A stretch of DNA of 64,000 bases from Semisulcospira habei (Eukaryota > Mollusca > Gastropoda > Semisulcospiridae). Shown here piece by piece: positions 19,717-29,388 of the stretch. The number at the start of each line of letters is the position of its first letter. The first letter of the stretch is position 1. The DNA lies in NCBI GenBank assembly GCA_036245525.1, contig BTPG01000005.1:183574691-183638690 (forward strand). The letters are read 5' to 3'. Below the pieces are notes generated by a model. It had not been told where the DNA came from, ran no database searches, and worked only from the letters and a program-made list of their open reading frames with translations. A program made the position numbers and the translations under genes.

Positions 19717-19834
19717 CAAAATTCCGGCACCACCCTTGAACTACAAGTAAGGGATGATCTGTCTTCTAATCGGTAATGTTGCCATCTTAGAGCTCTCAAA
19801 ACACAAACTTCAGCCTCGGGATATAACGGGTTAA
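19717..19834. mobile_element. B-family right half
   Basis: TTCCGGCACCACCCTTGAAC through a flank to GGGATATAACGGGTTAA (TTAA 19831-19834). The left half is missing. Confidence 0.65.
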
Positions 19835-19917
19835 CTGGCTCCTCCAACACTGAGTGCACATTCCTTTGGGTGTCAGTTGTCATTCCGCAAAAGACTGACT
19901 ACAGCTCAGGCGACATA

Positions 19918-20030
19918 TATTATGCCGACTATGATAATTCAAAGGTAGTGCCAGAATAGCTTGGCGTTCTTTCAGGCGCCAAGCTCTTCTGTCACCATCC
20001 TTAAACTATCACGGTCAATCTTTTTTTTTC
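19918..20030. repeat. B-family hairpin core, decayed
   Basis: TATGATAATTCAAAGGTAGT on the left and TTAAACTATCACGGTCAATC on the right. The core mixes B and B' arm features. Confidence 0.65.
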
Positions 20031-20074
20031 TTTATTGCGCCAGAGCTGAATAGTTACAAATATAAATGTCATAC

Positions 20075-20166
20075 CTGCCACCATGGTAATAGCTGTAGTT
20101 GGAAATATTTGGCAAGAAATCCTCGTACTGATCAAACATCATCCCGCCGTGCATATCCACCTCCAT
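20075..20166 (-). CDS. Candidate first coding exon of the CaaX protein
   Basis: On the minus strand an ATG at 20166-20164 lies in good start context (G at -3 and G at +4). It opens MEVDMHGGMMFDQYEDFLPN, then continues through a Ser, Tyr and Gly-rich end (ISNYSYYHGG). After 30 codons plus two bases (AG) comes a donor GTATGA at 20074. That phase fits the acceptor of the exon at 5688-6168 exactly: AG plus C gives Ser, and the frame runs on into LESRDNPF. The joined product would be 190 residues. An intron of 13.9 kb is large but normal for such a genome; intervening exons cannot be excluded. Two NxS/T sequons (NIS, NYS) could instead suggest a secreted or receptor N terminus, so linkage to 5688-6168 is inference. 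The upstream in-frame extension to 20304 is probably 5' UTR. Confidence 0.4.
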
Positions 20167-21061
20167 GACCAACAGATATTGGACAATCCACAGAAATAGA
20201 TGGGCTGAAAAGACAAAGTGCGCCGACCTCGCAAAACAGCCTCGGCGAAGATCAACAGACTGCAAACCCCCAAGTTCAGCCGCCTCGCACAGAAGCCTCA
20301 GCAAAGACTTAGCGCAGAACGTGAAAGCGCTGTTGTCAGTCGACTTATTTTGAAAAGCTCACACCGAGACTTGACACCCTACCACGACACAAAATGACAA
20401 CAAACTTTTCACTGTGCAAAAGCTGGAAGTAATCGGCAAGGAAGAATCTCTGTGGATAGATCAACTCAAAGCCGGCACACATTTGGAAGGGCAACACTAC
20501 TCGAAGCAGCGCCGGAGGTCCCAAACTCACGTGCTCACAGCAGTTCCTGATGGGCCAGAATAATCCAAAAAGCACAGTGAGTTCTCTCAACCAACGCGCA
20601 TCAGATGGTAACTCAAACTGATGGGAATGCGATAGTACAACAACCATCGGTCAACCCTTCTGGCCTGTGTAACACGCACAGAGCTTCGTATACAGCAAGT
20701 AACTTCATCCATGTATTCAGCGCAGGTCCACATCCGGCATTGCGTCCTTGCGAGAAGCTTACTTTGTATCATGAACTCAATGCGCATCTGTGCATCTCTC
20801 GCCGAGGAGATCAACAGTTGTCAACTAACCACTAAAAGAGTACCCTTAAGTAACGCAAGCTGCCCCGCGAGGAGCAATAAAGAGTTTGGATACAGCGCGT
20901 GAAGCTCGACTAAGCCATGTGACCACACAACTGACCAGTAGGAAAAGCCCTAACAACGATACCTCGGGTTGGTGTTACGCCATGGGTTGCTATCAGTAAG
21001 TGAGTACATTGTTTGATAGTCCTTCCGCTTGACGAGTGACCAAGAATCGGCAAATCGGTCA
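20167..21061. other. Possible 5' UTR and promoter region
   Basis: Directly upstream (minus strand) of the candidate first exon. It is free of MITE hairpins for about 890 bp, which stands out in this window. No TATA box or other core element could be assigned with confidence. Confidence 0.25.
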
Positions 21062-21114
21062 AGCAAGAGGCATAGATCCTCATAAGATCCACATAAGGAT
21101 CTATGTCTCGCAGA
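21062..21114. repeat. Short family A hairpin lacking GC centre
   Basis: GCAAGAGGCATAGATCCTCA and AAGGATCTATGTCTCGCAG meet directly at TAAGATCCACAT. The CCCCCGCA segment has been lost from both arms. Confidence 0.75.
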
Positions 21115-22029
21115 CATACACGTTGCCGGGATGGGGCTGTGCGACTGAATCAATCCCCAACACCCAGTCTTGATGAATAGATCGAGCCGCGAGGCATAGA
21201 GCCGGTGTGGTTGTTGCTGATGTGCGTTGTGGCATTTAGGGGTAGGGTGTGAAGTCAGCAGATGGTTTGTGTGCAATCAACCGTGGCAATTAGACTGACA
21301 CAGTCATAAGCAAAACCCCCTACACCTTCCCCTTTGAGAAACGGACATAAGTTAGGACTGCTGAGACACTAAATCAAAAAGTGTAAGAGCACCCGCCGCC
21401 CTGGGGTGATACATGAACACCTATGTAAACTTCGGTATACATTGACAAATTCCGATGAGCACCTGCCAGCGGCTGGATAGATCCATGAAACTCTATGTCC
21501 CTACATACTCCTCTAGGTAAAGTTTTGTAACTTGTAGTAGACAAGGTAATACGTTGAAAGTTGTTTTGTTGGCGATGTTTGACTAAAATCACCCCACGAT
21601 TGACGTGCACATACGTCAAATAAATTTCTGATCTGATCTAATGAGGCTGCGTATACCATCTTGGAGAACTCACTGAAACAAGTACATCTTGAAGGACTCA
21701 GCCGACGTAGCCTGCAGGCAAAATGTCTGACTTGGGGAGGTGTGTTGAATTTTACATGAAGAGTTTCCCCATAGAAAAGAGAAGAGCAATCGATGTCTTT
21801 CTTCCAGAATCTAAGTTTGGAAACAAAAGGGCCACGTTCTCAGCTCAAAACAAAGCAGCGAACGAAGAACGGTTGCACCCCCGGCCCCCCACCCCCACCC
21901 TTCCTGTTCGAGTCAGCAATCACAGACTGTGCCATACCACAAACGTCCTTTTCTAAAAACAGCGGTTCCAGCAGGGAGCAAACAAAACTAATCCTTTATC
22001 AGATGATACAAATCAGTCTGACCACAACA
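21115..22029. other. No gene supported
   Basis: A faint family A remnant at 21455-21500 (GATGAGCACCTGCCAGCGGC, then CATGAAACTCTATGTCCC). Open frames around 21723-22074 have no domain. Confidence 0.35.
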
Positions 22030-22091
22030 GCAATATTTATGAGCCCCTGTCTTCCATGGCAAGGGCTCATATAAATCTATGACTCCTGCAG
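22030..22091. repeat. Family A hairpin, variant
   Basis: AATATTTATGAGCCCCTG on the left and CAAGGGCTCATATAAATCTA on the right. Both arms carry a TTTATGAG/CTCATATAAA change near the GATC position. Confidence 0.65.
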
Positions 22092-22604
22092 ATGGAGGGT
22101 GTCAGAGAGGTATAATTGTAGCATAACCTAATTATGTCTGCAAACAACAATGGCAAATTGTTCCTGCTGCACTGTTTGGCTCAGTATGGTGTCCGGGTTA
22201 TAAGTATTTTATAGGCATTCCTGTAACATCTGGGGACGACATGTTGAATCATAAATCCTACACAGGAGGTCAGTAAATGTTAAATACGCTGTAAGCCGCG
22301 CGCGTCTAACCCAACGACAACGCAGGGAAACTACGTGCATGTACGTGACATTTAGGAGAGGGGAGAAAGAAAAAAAAAAAACCCTCAAAAACGCAATGAA
22401 AACGGGTGCAAACTAAATTCAACAAACTGAGTCCTTGCATGCATGTCTTCAAAAAACCTCGGGCGGCGGAGATCGATCAGGAAATCAGACTATGACAGGC
22501 TATGCCTGGTTCTCAAGTTCCCCCACTTCCTGTGATATAATCGGGCCAAATCGCTAACCAACCACGTGTCAAGTGGAGGCCAAGTAAGTCGAAAGTCCTC
22601 GGGG
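22092..22604. other. No gene supported
   Basis: Purine-rich A tract at 22357-22381. Nothing else recognised. Confidence 0.35.
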
Positions 22605-22675
22605 CGTTGCCAGCAGCAGTGGGCCCGCGCAAGGCCGCGCGGGACCACTGCTGCTGACATCGCCCCGAGGGTTTT
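22605..22675. repeat. Hairpin family G, copy
   Basis: CCTCGGGGCGTTGCCAGCAG faces CTGCTGACATCGCCCCGAGG around GTGGGCCCGCGCAAGGCCGC. Followed by TTTTTTTCTCACT. Confidence 0.8.
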
Positions 22676-23074
22676 TTTCTCACTGGGGCAAGAATAGATG
22701 GGCTGGAGGGAGGTGGGGGGTACTTCGATGGGGTGTTGTGGAGGTGTGAGAAAGGGATGATCGGATTTGCGATAACACGTGGCGAGTTGTCACCGCAGCC
22801 GGGTACTTGTCAACATGGAGTTACTCAGATAGTGGGCTGTGGGCTCTTGATGACGTCATTTCCGCCTTTTTGCTGAAAGCCGTAATACTCTCCAACAGAT
22901 GACAGTGTTTGCCTGATCTTAACTTCGCAAACTGCAAGCATGTTCGCGATTTGATTGACGCACATGGGATACAGACCTACCATACAACCGAGTTTGCACT
23001 TCAAACTGAGAACAGATGGCGTTCGCTCTACTCCATGGCGGGCTTTGATTGCCAAATTCAGTCGAAATTGTTGG
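22676..23074. other. No gene supported
   Basis: G-rich at 22700-22740. The minus frame 22825-23085 abuts the inverted repeat at 23075 and could be part of a larger repeat unit, but has no recognised domain. Confidence 0.35.
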
Positions 23075-23515
23075 CCACGGTACACAGTCGCGTTTCCGTA
23101 CTGTCCAGTCTCTTAGCCATAGTCAGTCCCTCAGTGGCATCCCCTAATATTTCAATCACCTAAAAAACACTACCGCCCACCAGCTGCACATTTGCCATGC
23201 ACAAAATAACAATAAAAACAGCACATTGACAGTTTCATTTCTTGGCTATGAACCAGATTCATTACCAACCCCACACCCAAGCACAGCTGAAATCAGCGTG
23301 CCCCTCAAATCACTACGTCAACGGCAACTCAACATAGGTCCACAATTCTCTATTGAATAAGCACCAAACATGTCTCCTCTCATCTAACTAGAAATTTCCA
23401 GCAAATTTCAACATTTACTACAAATTTTTAAACAAGGCAAAAATTATTTTTAAAAACACCGGTCCTCTTACTGCCTGAACTGCCTGAATTTAAATGTATG
23501 AACGTGACCTGTTGT
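23075..23515 (-). repeat. ~440-bp dispersed repeat, inverted copy
   Basis: This is an inverted, diverged copy of 28322-28775. Shared landmarks include CCACCAGCTGCACATTTGCC, TTTCATTTCTTGGCTATGAA, CAGCTGAAATCAGCGTGCCC and GTTTTTAAAAATAATTTTTG in complement. The two copies face each other 5 kb apart. The type is unknown: no TIR, RT motif or tRNA head was seen. Confidence 0.8.
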
Positions 23516-23742
23516 CCCCGATCACTACACCGGCGTCAAGGGGGGAGGGGGAGGGGGTGGACAAATAGGAAATACTAACGATTGCTAAATTCGACGAAAC
23601 AACGGCTTATCAATGTTGTCAGTCTTGCCTCAACTAAGACTGACTTTTCTGCCCTTCTTTGTACGGTCCCTGTGGGAAGGCGCGCGTACCAAGCGGTTTC
23701 CGCTCGGTGCCTCAGTCTGACAAACGGAAGGGACTCTGCTGC
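23516..23742. other. No feature seen
   Basis: G-rich stretch at 23538-23562. No gene. Confidence 0.35.
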
Positions 23743-23932
23743 TTAACTCATTCTACCCCAGACACACCAAAGCAAGATAAGGATCGACCATGATAGTTCA
23801 AGGGTGATGCCAGAAGCTATTCTGGCATCACCCTTGAACTATCATGGTCGATCTGTGTCCTTAACTGCAATGCAGTCTTCAGAGAACAACGGCAAAATGT
23901 GGGGATTTCGTTGTTGGGGTAGAATGAGTTAA
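23743..23932. mobile_element. Complete B-family MITE with shortened arms
   Basis: TTAACTCATTCTACCCCAGA at 23743 and GGGGTAGAATGAGTTAA ending 23932. The hairpin centre has lost AGCTTGGCGCC from the left and the matching part from the right, so the core stays a perfect palindrome (CAGAAGCTATTCTG centre region). Confidence 0.9.
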
Positions 23933-24020
23933 GAAGCAAAAGGAGGGCAGAATAGTCATTTTACAACATTCAAACTTCATAATTAAAGTGAGCCCTTTTG
24001 TCCAGTTTTATTGTAACACA
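23933..24020. other. No feature seen
   Basis: Short unique stretch before the minisatellite. Confidence 0.35.
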
Positions 24021-24417
24021 TACCTGGAACATGTATAACTGATATACTTGGAACAATGTATAACTGATATACTTGCAACATGTATAATTGATATACTTGC
24101 AACATGTATAACTGATATACTTGGAACATGTATAACTGATATACTTGGAACATGTATAATTGATATACTTGGAACATGTATAACTGATATACTTGGAACA
24201 TGTAAAGATAACTGATATATTTGGAACAATGTATAACTGATATACTTGCAACATGTATAACTGATATACTTGCAACATGTATAACTGATATACTTGAAAC
24301 ATGTATAACTGATATACTTGCAACATGTATAACTGATATACTTGCAACATGTATAACTGATATACTTGCAACATGTATAACTGATATACTTGCAACATGT
24401 ATAACTGATATATTGCG
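24021..24417. repeat. 24-bp minisatellite, ~16 units
   Basis: Unit GATATACTTGCAACATGTAT plus AACT, with G/C and A/C variants at one position and two indels. Because the unit is 24 bp, frames stay open and give ITDILATC or YQLYMLQV repeats on the two strands. These are not considered coding. Confidence 0.95.
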
Positions 24418-24549
24418 AACTAATAACCCTTTCCTGCCTGCAGTAAGTCGACCGCCGTGAGATGGCCTTAGTCGCCTGATCGGCGTTAAACCCAAATAAC
24501 TAACTAACTGCAGTAGGTCGCCTTAATTTGACGGAAAGCGAACACTTTC
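24418..24549. other. Short dispersed segment
   Basis: Shares CCGCCGTGAGATGG and TTAGTCGCCTG with 10420-10445. Confidence 0.4.
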
Positions 24550-24630
24550 AATATCTCATTCAGCCCGACGCACGTATTTCCCAAATGTTGGAGGCGTCAT
24601 CTAACGACTGTGCACCTGTTGCAGGGGATA
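24550..24630. mobile_element. B'-family left flank fragment
   Basis: CATTCAGCCCGACGCACGTA through GGAGGCGTCATCTAACGACT to TGCAGGGGATA, the outer left part of a B' element without its hairpin. Compare 49228-49300. The minisatellites begin just after it. Confidence 0.7.
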
Positions 24631-24689
24631 AATGGGATATGCTCAATGAAGTTAACTTGTCAAAACGGGTTTTACGATGGAAAAAAGAA

Positions 24690-24792
24690 AATCAACCATC
24701 AACAATCAACCATCAACAATCAACCATCAATAATCAACCATCAACAATCAACCATCAACCATCAACCATCAACAATCAACCATCAAAAATCA
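24690..24792. repeat. ATCAACCATCA tandem repeat
   Basis: Variants of ATCAACCATCAACA repeated with 7- and 10-bp phasing. Confidence 0.85.
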
Positions 24793-24831
24793 ACCCAAAG
24801 AAGCACAGACTCATGGCTGCACGGCCCAAAG

Positions 24832-25840
24832 TCACAGACCAGCCTACTATTTCAATCACAGACCAGCCTACTATTTTCAATCACATACAAGTCTACTATT
24901 TTCAATCACAGACCTGCCTACTATTTTCAATCACATACAAGTCTACTATTTTCAACCACAGACCAGCCTACTATTTTCAGTCACAGACCAGCCTACTATT
25001 TTCAACCACAGACCAGCCTACTATTTTCAATTACAGACCAGCCTACTATTTTTAACCACAGACCAGCCTACTGTTTTCAATTACAGACCAGCCTACTATT
25101 TTCAATCACAGACCAGTCTACTATTTTCAATCACAGACCAGCCCACTATTTTCAATCACAGACCAGCCTACTATTTTCAATCACAGACCAGCCTACTATT
25201 TTCAATCACGGACCTGCCTTGGCTGCCTACTATTTTCAATCACAGACCAGCCTACTATTTTCAATCACAGACCAGTCTACTATTTTCAATCACAGACCAG
25301 CCCACTATTTTCAATCACAGACCAGCCTACTATTTTCAATCACAGACCAGCTTACTATTTTCAATCACGGACCTGCCTTGGCTGCCTACTATTTTCAATC
25401 ACAGACCAGCCTACTATTTTCAATCACAGACCTGCCTACTATTTTCAATCACAGACCAGTCTACTATTTTCAATCACAGACCAGCCTATTGAAACAGACC
25501 AGCCTACTATTTTCAATCACAGACCATTCTACTATTTTCAATCACATACAAGTCTACTACTTCCAATTACAGACCAGCCTACTATCTTCAATCACAGACC
25601 AGTCTAATATCTTCAATCACAGACCAGTCTACTATTTTCAGTCACAGACCAGCCTACTATTTTCAATCACAGACCTGCCTACTATTTTCAATCACAGACC
25701 AGCCTACTATTTTCAATCACAGACAAGTCTACTATTTTCAATTACAGACCAGCCTACTATTTTCAACCACAGACCAGCCCACTATTTTCAATCACAGACC
25801 AGCCTACTATTTTCAATCACAGACAAGTCTACTATTTTCG
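24832..25840. repeat. 25-bp minisatellite, ~40 units
   Basis: Unit TCACAGACCAGCCTACTATT plus TTCAA. A 34-bp variant unit (with GCCTTGGCT inserted) occurs twice, near 25207 and 25366, giving a 159-bp higher-order repeat of five normal units and one long one. Since 25 is not a multiple of 3 and the unit has no stop in the forward frames, a 421-codon open frame runs through it. The unit begins with ATCACAGACCAG, the outer arm of family D hairpins. Confidence 0.95.
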
Positions 25841-25973
25841 TCCATGCAGGTGACAAAGTGGCAAACACGTTTTAACCACCGATTAAAATTCTTCTTTCAT
25901 GCATGCACGGGCACGTTCCCATAACAGGCAGACGGCGCTAATATAGCGTGGACACATAACAGCACGCACGAAA
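25841..25973. other. No feature seen
   Basis: Short unique stretch. Confidence 0.35.
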
Positions 25974-26191
25974 TTAACCACTTCACTTCTGAGAAAAAAA
26001 ACCCTGCTCAACTGGAATAGATCCAAGGTAAGAGGTATAGATCCAAGGCAAGAGGTATAGATCCTCATGAGCCCCCGCATTTGCGGGGGCTCATGAGGAT
26101 CTATGCCCCTTGCTGAAACCAATTTTTATCCATGCCCCTTGGACGACTTGGAACTAGATGCTGAATTAACCACTGGCAGGGAATGGGTTAA
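25974..26191. mobile_element. Complete family A MITE with TTAA ends
   Basis: TTAACCACTTCACTTCTGAG at 25974, CACTGGCAGGGAATGGGTTAA region ending 26191, hairpin core at 26048-26113. A short GTAAGAGGTATAGATCCAAG duplication precedes the core. At 218 bp it matches the other complete A copies (216 bp each). Confidence 0.85.
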
Positions 26192-26424
26192 CCCCTAGAG
26201 GCCTCAGGGTGGTTTTTTTTTTCTGTCTCTGAAACTACTTACAAAGTATATGCACGGGGCCTAGCTAAAAGCTACGAGCTAGCATAAACAAGCGCAGCAA
26301 TAGTGCTTCAAAGGTCCCGTTCGAGTGACGTTATTTTTGTGTGAGATTGTGGCTGTGGATGTGATTGTGCAGGAGGAAGAATCCAAGCAGTGATTTAACA
26401 TTGAGTTGTACATGTTTGAGTACA
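26192..26424. other. No feature seen
   Basis: T run at 26213-26222. No gene. Confidence 0.35.
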
Positions 26425-26466
26425 CTGGTTGTCGGTAGCGAATCGAGGAAGACAACCAGTGTGGTA
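26425..26466. repeat. Family E hairpin, collapsed
   Basis: ACACTGGTTGTC and GACAACCAGTGTGG with only GGTAGCGAATCGAGGAA between, so one inner arm is deleted. Confidence 0.7.
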
Positions 26467-26495
26467 CTTGCGGTTTCGTATGACTAACCTTGATT

Positions 26496-26667
26496 TTAAC
26501 CCATTTAGCCCCGAGTCCCTACAGCGGGTGATTGGTTGACCATGATAATTCAAGGGTAGTGTCAGATTAGCTTGGCGCGTTCAGGCGCCAAGCTAATCTG
26601 GCACTACCCTTGAATTATCATATCAATCCATCTCCGAGAAATGGGACCTTGGGGCTAAAAGGGTTAA
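26496..26667. mobile_element. Complete B'-family MITE with TTAA ends
   Basis: TTAACCCATTTAGCCCCGAG at 26496 and TTGGGGCTAAAAGGGTTAA ending 26667. The right flank is shortened. The right arm lacks the GG of CATGGTC. Confidence 0.88.
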
Positions 26668-27102
26668 ACTGATTTTCTTAGGTTTCGCCTGACCCCAATC
26701 AGTAACAAATATACTGATTTGAAATTAATTTTACCTTACCTAAAAAATAACACGAGTTGAGCCTGAGTTAAGGTTTTGCCTGACCTCAAAAACGCTGATT
26801 TGACAAAGAGTTTACCTTAGAATTTACTTGACCTCCGTAACGTTGATTTAAAGTTCGTCTGCAATCCATGAAAACAGAATAAACCTGAACAAGGTACACG
26901 CTACAAATTCCATGACAGCTAAAATTCCATCAATGGTGAATTTTAAAAAAAATAATCGATAAAACAGACTGCACTCCTTAGATGATATTCTATCCTACAC
27001 ATGGGAGAATTGCTTTACTTTCTAACAAAATATGCATTTTTGTCTTATCAAAAATCCCCCATCTAAGACATAAAACAATTCCTACGAGCACCTTTCATTT
27101 GC
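26668..27102. other. AT-rich, no gene
   Basis: Contains loosely repeated AACGCTGATTTGA / AACGTTGATTTAA and TTACCTTA motifs at 26730-26850, possibly an old tandem repeat. Confidence 0.35.
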
Positions 27103-27190
27103 ATGAGACACAGACCCTCATAAGCAACTTACAGATGTGTAAGAGGAATAGATCCTCATCAGCCCCTGCACGGTCGCGGGTTCACTCTCT
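27103..27190. repeat. Family A fragments
   Basis: Two left-arm pieces: GCATGAGACACAGACCCTCA, then GTAAGAGGAATAGATCCTCA with CAGCCCCTGCACGGTCGCGG. Confidence 0.6.
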
Positions 27191-27377
27191 ATAATCGAAC
27201 ATCTTCCGTCTGAACTACACAGATTCTGATAAAATAAGATCGATAAGAAATAATAATAATAAAAATCCAGTTTCATCATAATCTCCACGAGGCATAGACT
27301 CTGATTCGCAAACTCCATTTTTATAAAAAGTTTCATCTCTTGAGACCAGGTCTGATGCCCGATTTTCATCATCTTCA

Positions 27378-27412
27378 AGAGGCATAGATCCTCGTGAGCC
27401 CCTGCGACTGCA
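27378..27412. repeat. Family A left-arm fragment
   Basis: CAAGAGGCATAGATCCTCGT then GAGCCCCTGCGACTGC. The right arm is absent. Confidence 0.65.
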
Positions 27413-27929
27413 AAGATTTTTCATTGACATCACATAACGCAGAGGACATGTTAGGGTTTTCAGGTTATATAGAGTTTAGGAGATTAGGAAGAAAATATGA
27501 CTTGCATGCTGACGTGCAACAGATGCGCCCAGGGCGGTGCAGACAACTCCCCTTGCACAACATTCAATACGTGGACGTCTCCAGCTCTTTCCGAGCCACA
27601 CGCCAACTGCTTGAGATGGGGTGCTGGGCGTGATTTTGGATGTTGCGGTCTTGTTGTTATATTCAGTTTTAGTGTCCCACTGGCACAAAGTGATCGGGGA
27701 CTAACTTTTGGACAATGGTTAACATCACAACAAAATAGAGACTTTCATTCTGTTATTATTATTTAAAATATATACCATAGTAAGTCTTAGCGTTATATAC
27801 TCCAATTATAATATACAAGATTAATATGCAATTTATTTTCATTTTTAAAATCAGGGTTAAAATTTCAGGACCACCAGTATAAAAAAAGTTAAGAGATAAT
27901 TCAAGTTTCGAGTCCATACATCAACTATG

Positions 27930-27961
<32 letters not shown>

Positions 27962-28103
27962 AAGGTTAAGACAAATTTAATCGTACATCGTAAAAGCTTG
28001 TATGTGTGTTACGGTCTCAAGCGATACGTTGCTTCACCTCTTTCGCTCTAAACGCCAACTATCAGAGACCGGTAGGCACGTGTGTACTCATGGGGTCAGC
28101 TGC
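27413..28103. other. AT-rich sequence with poly-T, no gene
   Basis: 27 T at 27930-27956 and AT-rich DNA at 27750-27900. The frames at 27394-27766 lack recognisable domains. Confidence 0.4.
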
Positions 28104-28206
28104 GCGCGTGAGCGTGGTCCTGCGCCAGCCACTAAGCGAGACGCTCCGCTATAGCGGAGCGTCTCGCTTAGTGGCTGGCGCAGGACTAAGCTCACTCGTG
28201 CAGGTC
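28104..28206. repeat. Family F hairpin, best copy
   Basis: CCTGCGCCAGCCACTAAGCG at 28119 is exactly inverted as CGCTTAGTGGCTGGCGCAGG, with the centre CTCCGCTATAGCGGAG. Outer GCGTGAGCGTGGT and ACTAAGCTCACTCGTGC are eroded arms. A truncated second right arm (CTTGCTTAGTGGCTGG) follows. Confidence 0.85.
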
Positions 28207-28321
28207 TTGCTTAGTGGCTGGATTATGACTAAGTTTCCTCATGCAACTGGCCCCTATAGGGCTCGGGAAGCTGACGTCATCACGCCAGTCGTGGCGGCCA
28301 TCTTGTGAGGATACCAGACTA
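28207..28321. other. No feature seen
   Basis: Contains GGCCCCTATAGGGCTCGGGA, related to the reverse complement of 36495-36510 outside the other end of the large element. Confidence 0.35.
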
Positions 28322-28775
28322 AGGTCATGTTACATATTCAAATTTGCAGTTCAGGAGGACCGGTGTTTTTAAAAATAATTTTTGCCTTGTTTTAAAATTT
28401 GTAGTAGGGCTGAATGTTGGAATTTGCTGGAAATTTCTGTTACCCGAGAGGAGACATGTTTGGTGCTTTGATTCATACCATCCTGAGCTTATCCAGTGGA
28501 CAATTGTGGGCCTATGTTGAGTTGCCGTTGACGTAGTGATTTGAGGGGCACGCTGATTTCAGCTGTGCTTGGGTGTGTGGTTGGTAAAGAATCAGGTTCA
28601 TAGCCAAGAAATGAAACTGTCAATGTGTCGTTTTGTTGTTGTTATTTTGTGCATGGCAAATGTGCAGCTGGTGGGCGGTAATGTTTTTTTAGGGGATTAA
28701 AATATTAGGGGATGCCTGGGACTGACTATGGCTAAGAGACTGGACAGTACGGAAACGGCACTGTGTTCCGTGGCC
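28322..28775 (+). repeat. ~440-bp dispersed repeat
   Basis: Direct-sense partner of 23075-23515. Similarity starts near AAGGTCATGTTACATATT and stops near CACTGTGTTCCGTGGCC. Beyond that the two loci are unrelated. Confidence 0.8.
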
Positions 28776-28979
28776 CTAAGCGCTCATAGGGAAATCGCTG
28801 TTTTTGTAATGTCAGGAAAGTCCTGACGTGCTATAAGCAATAACATCAAGTCTTGCCATCACTGTAGGAAACCGCTCACCAGAATCTGTTTTTGTTTGTT
28901 TCCAAAGAGGAAGAAACATGAAGAAAAACGTGCTGAAACACTATTTCGCTACTATCTCATGACTATGGGATCCTCTTAA
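28776..28979. other. No feature seen; left TTAA of large element
   Basis: TTAA at 28976-28979 borders the large inverted-repeat element. Confidence 0.4.
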
Positions 28980-29388
28980 AGGTCCGGGTTCAGCAATTAG
29001 TCAGTAGAGGACATCGAAAAAAAAATTTCAAAGTCCCTACCTGACACAGAAAGTGCAACCCTGATAGGGCCCCGTGTGATAGGATCCCCGAGCACGCACG
29101 TTACTATAGCTGCTGTAGAGTGTCAGACGTCCTTGACGGCTGTCACAGTTCACGAAAACAGGTATACACCATCCAGCTGCCTAAGGTCACTTCCAGTTGC
29201 ATCTGTCCGTGCGCGGTAACATCCAATTCCCGTGCAACTACGACTGAAAAATATCCAACTTTCATTTTGCCGCACCGGGCCGGTGAAGCCTGCACCGAGC
29301 CGCGACGTCCAGAGCGTCCAAAAAAGGTCCAGCGAATGGTGGCGGTAAGTCCAACATGATATGGTGTGGTCTTTTCACTTTTTGTGGT
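28980..29388 (+). repeat. Left ~410-bp inverted repeat
   Basis: About 80 percent similar by eye to the complement of 36042-36450. It contains TTACTATAGCTGCTGTAGAG and GACGTCCTTGACGGCTGTCA, both unchanged in the right copy, and extends past the exon donor at 29345. Confidence 0.8.
29120..29344 (+). CDS. Candidate 5' exon in left inverted repeat
   Basis: Open frame ending at a good donor (GCG|GTAAGT at 29345). It reads VSDVLDGCHSSRKQVYTIQL, continues with CICPCAVTSNSRATTTEKYP and ends PERPKKVQRMVA. The right inverted copy encodes the same peptides (SDVLDGCHSS, NSRATTT, TERRPQRPK) but with a frameshift between them and GTACGT at the donor. Conservation of peptide pieces in both copies suggests former coding. 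The frame begins with GTG, so the true start lies elsewhere or upstream. Its phase (0) does not fit the next exon directly, so an exon is missing or this copy is decayed. Confidence 0.3.

Noticed and set aside
20075..20166. N-terminal extracellular exon of a peptide GPCR
   Set aside because: The Tyr/Asn-rich sequence with NxS/T sites would allow it, but no transmembrane exon is seen in the window and the phase match favours the CaaX exon.
22825..23085. 86-codon minus-strand frame near the inverted repeat
   Set aside because: No recognised domain. The paired copy at 28.7 kb diverges exactly where the frame begins, so no comparative support exists.
23970..24495. Repeat-protein-like frames on both strands
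   Set aside because: They are produced by the 24-bp minisatellite, whose length is a multiple of three.
24021..25840. Possible CRISPR array
   Set aside because: The repeats are directly adjacent without unique spacers and the context is eukaryotic.
24610..25875. 421-codon open frame, the longest in the window
   Set aside because: It lies almost wholly in the 25-bp minisatellite. Three units make 75 bp and none of the forward frames of the unit has a stop, so a long frame is automatic.
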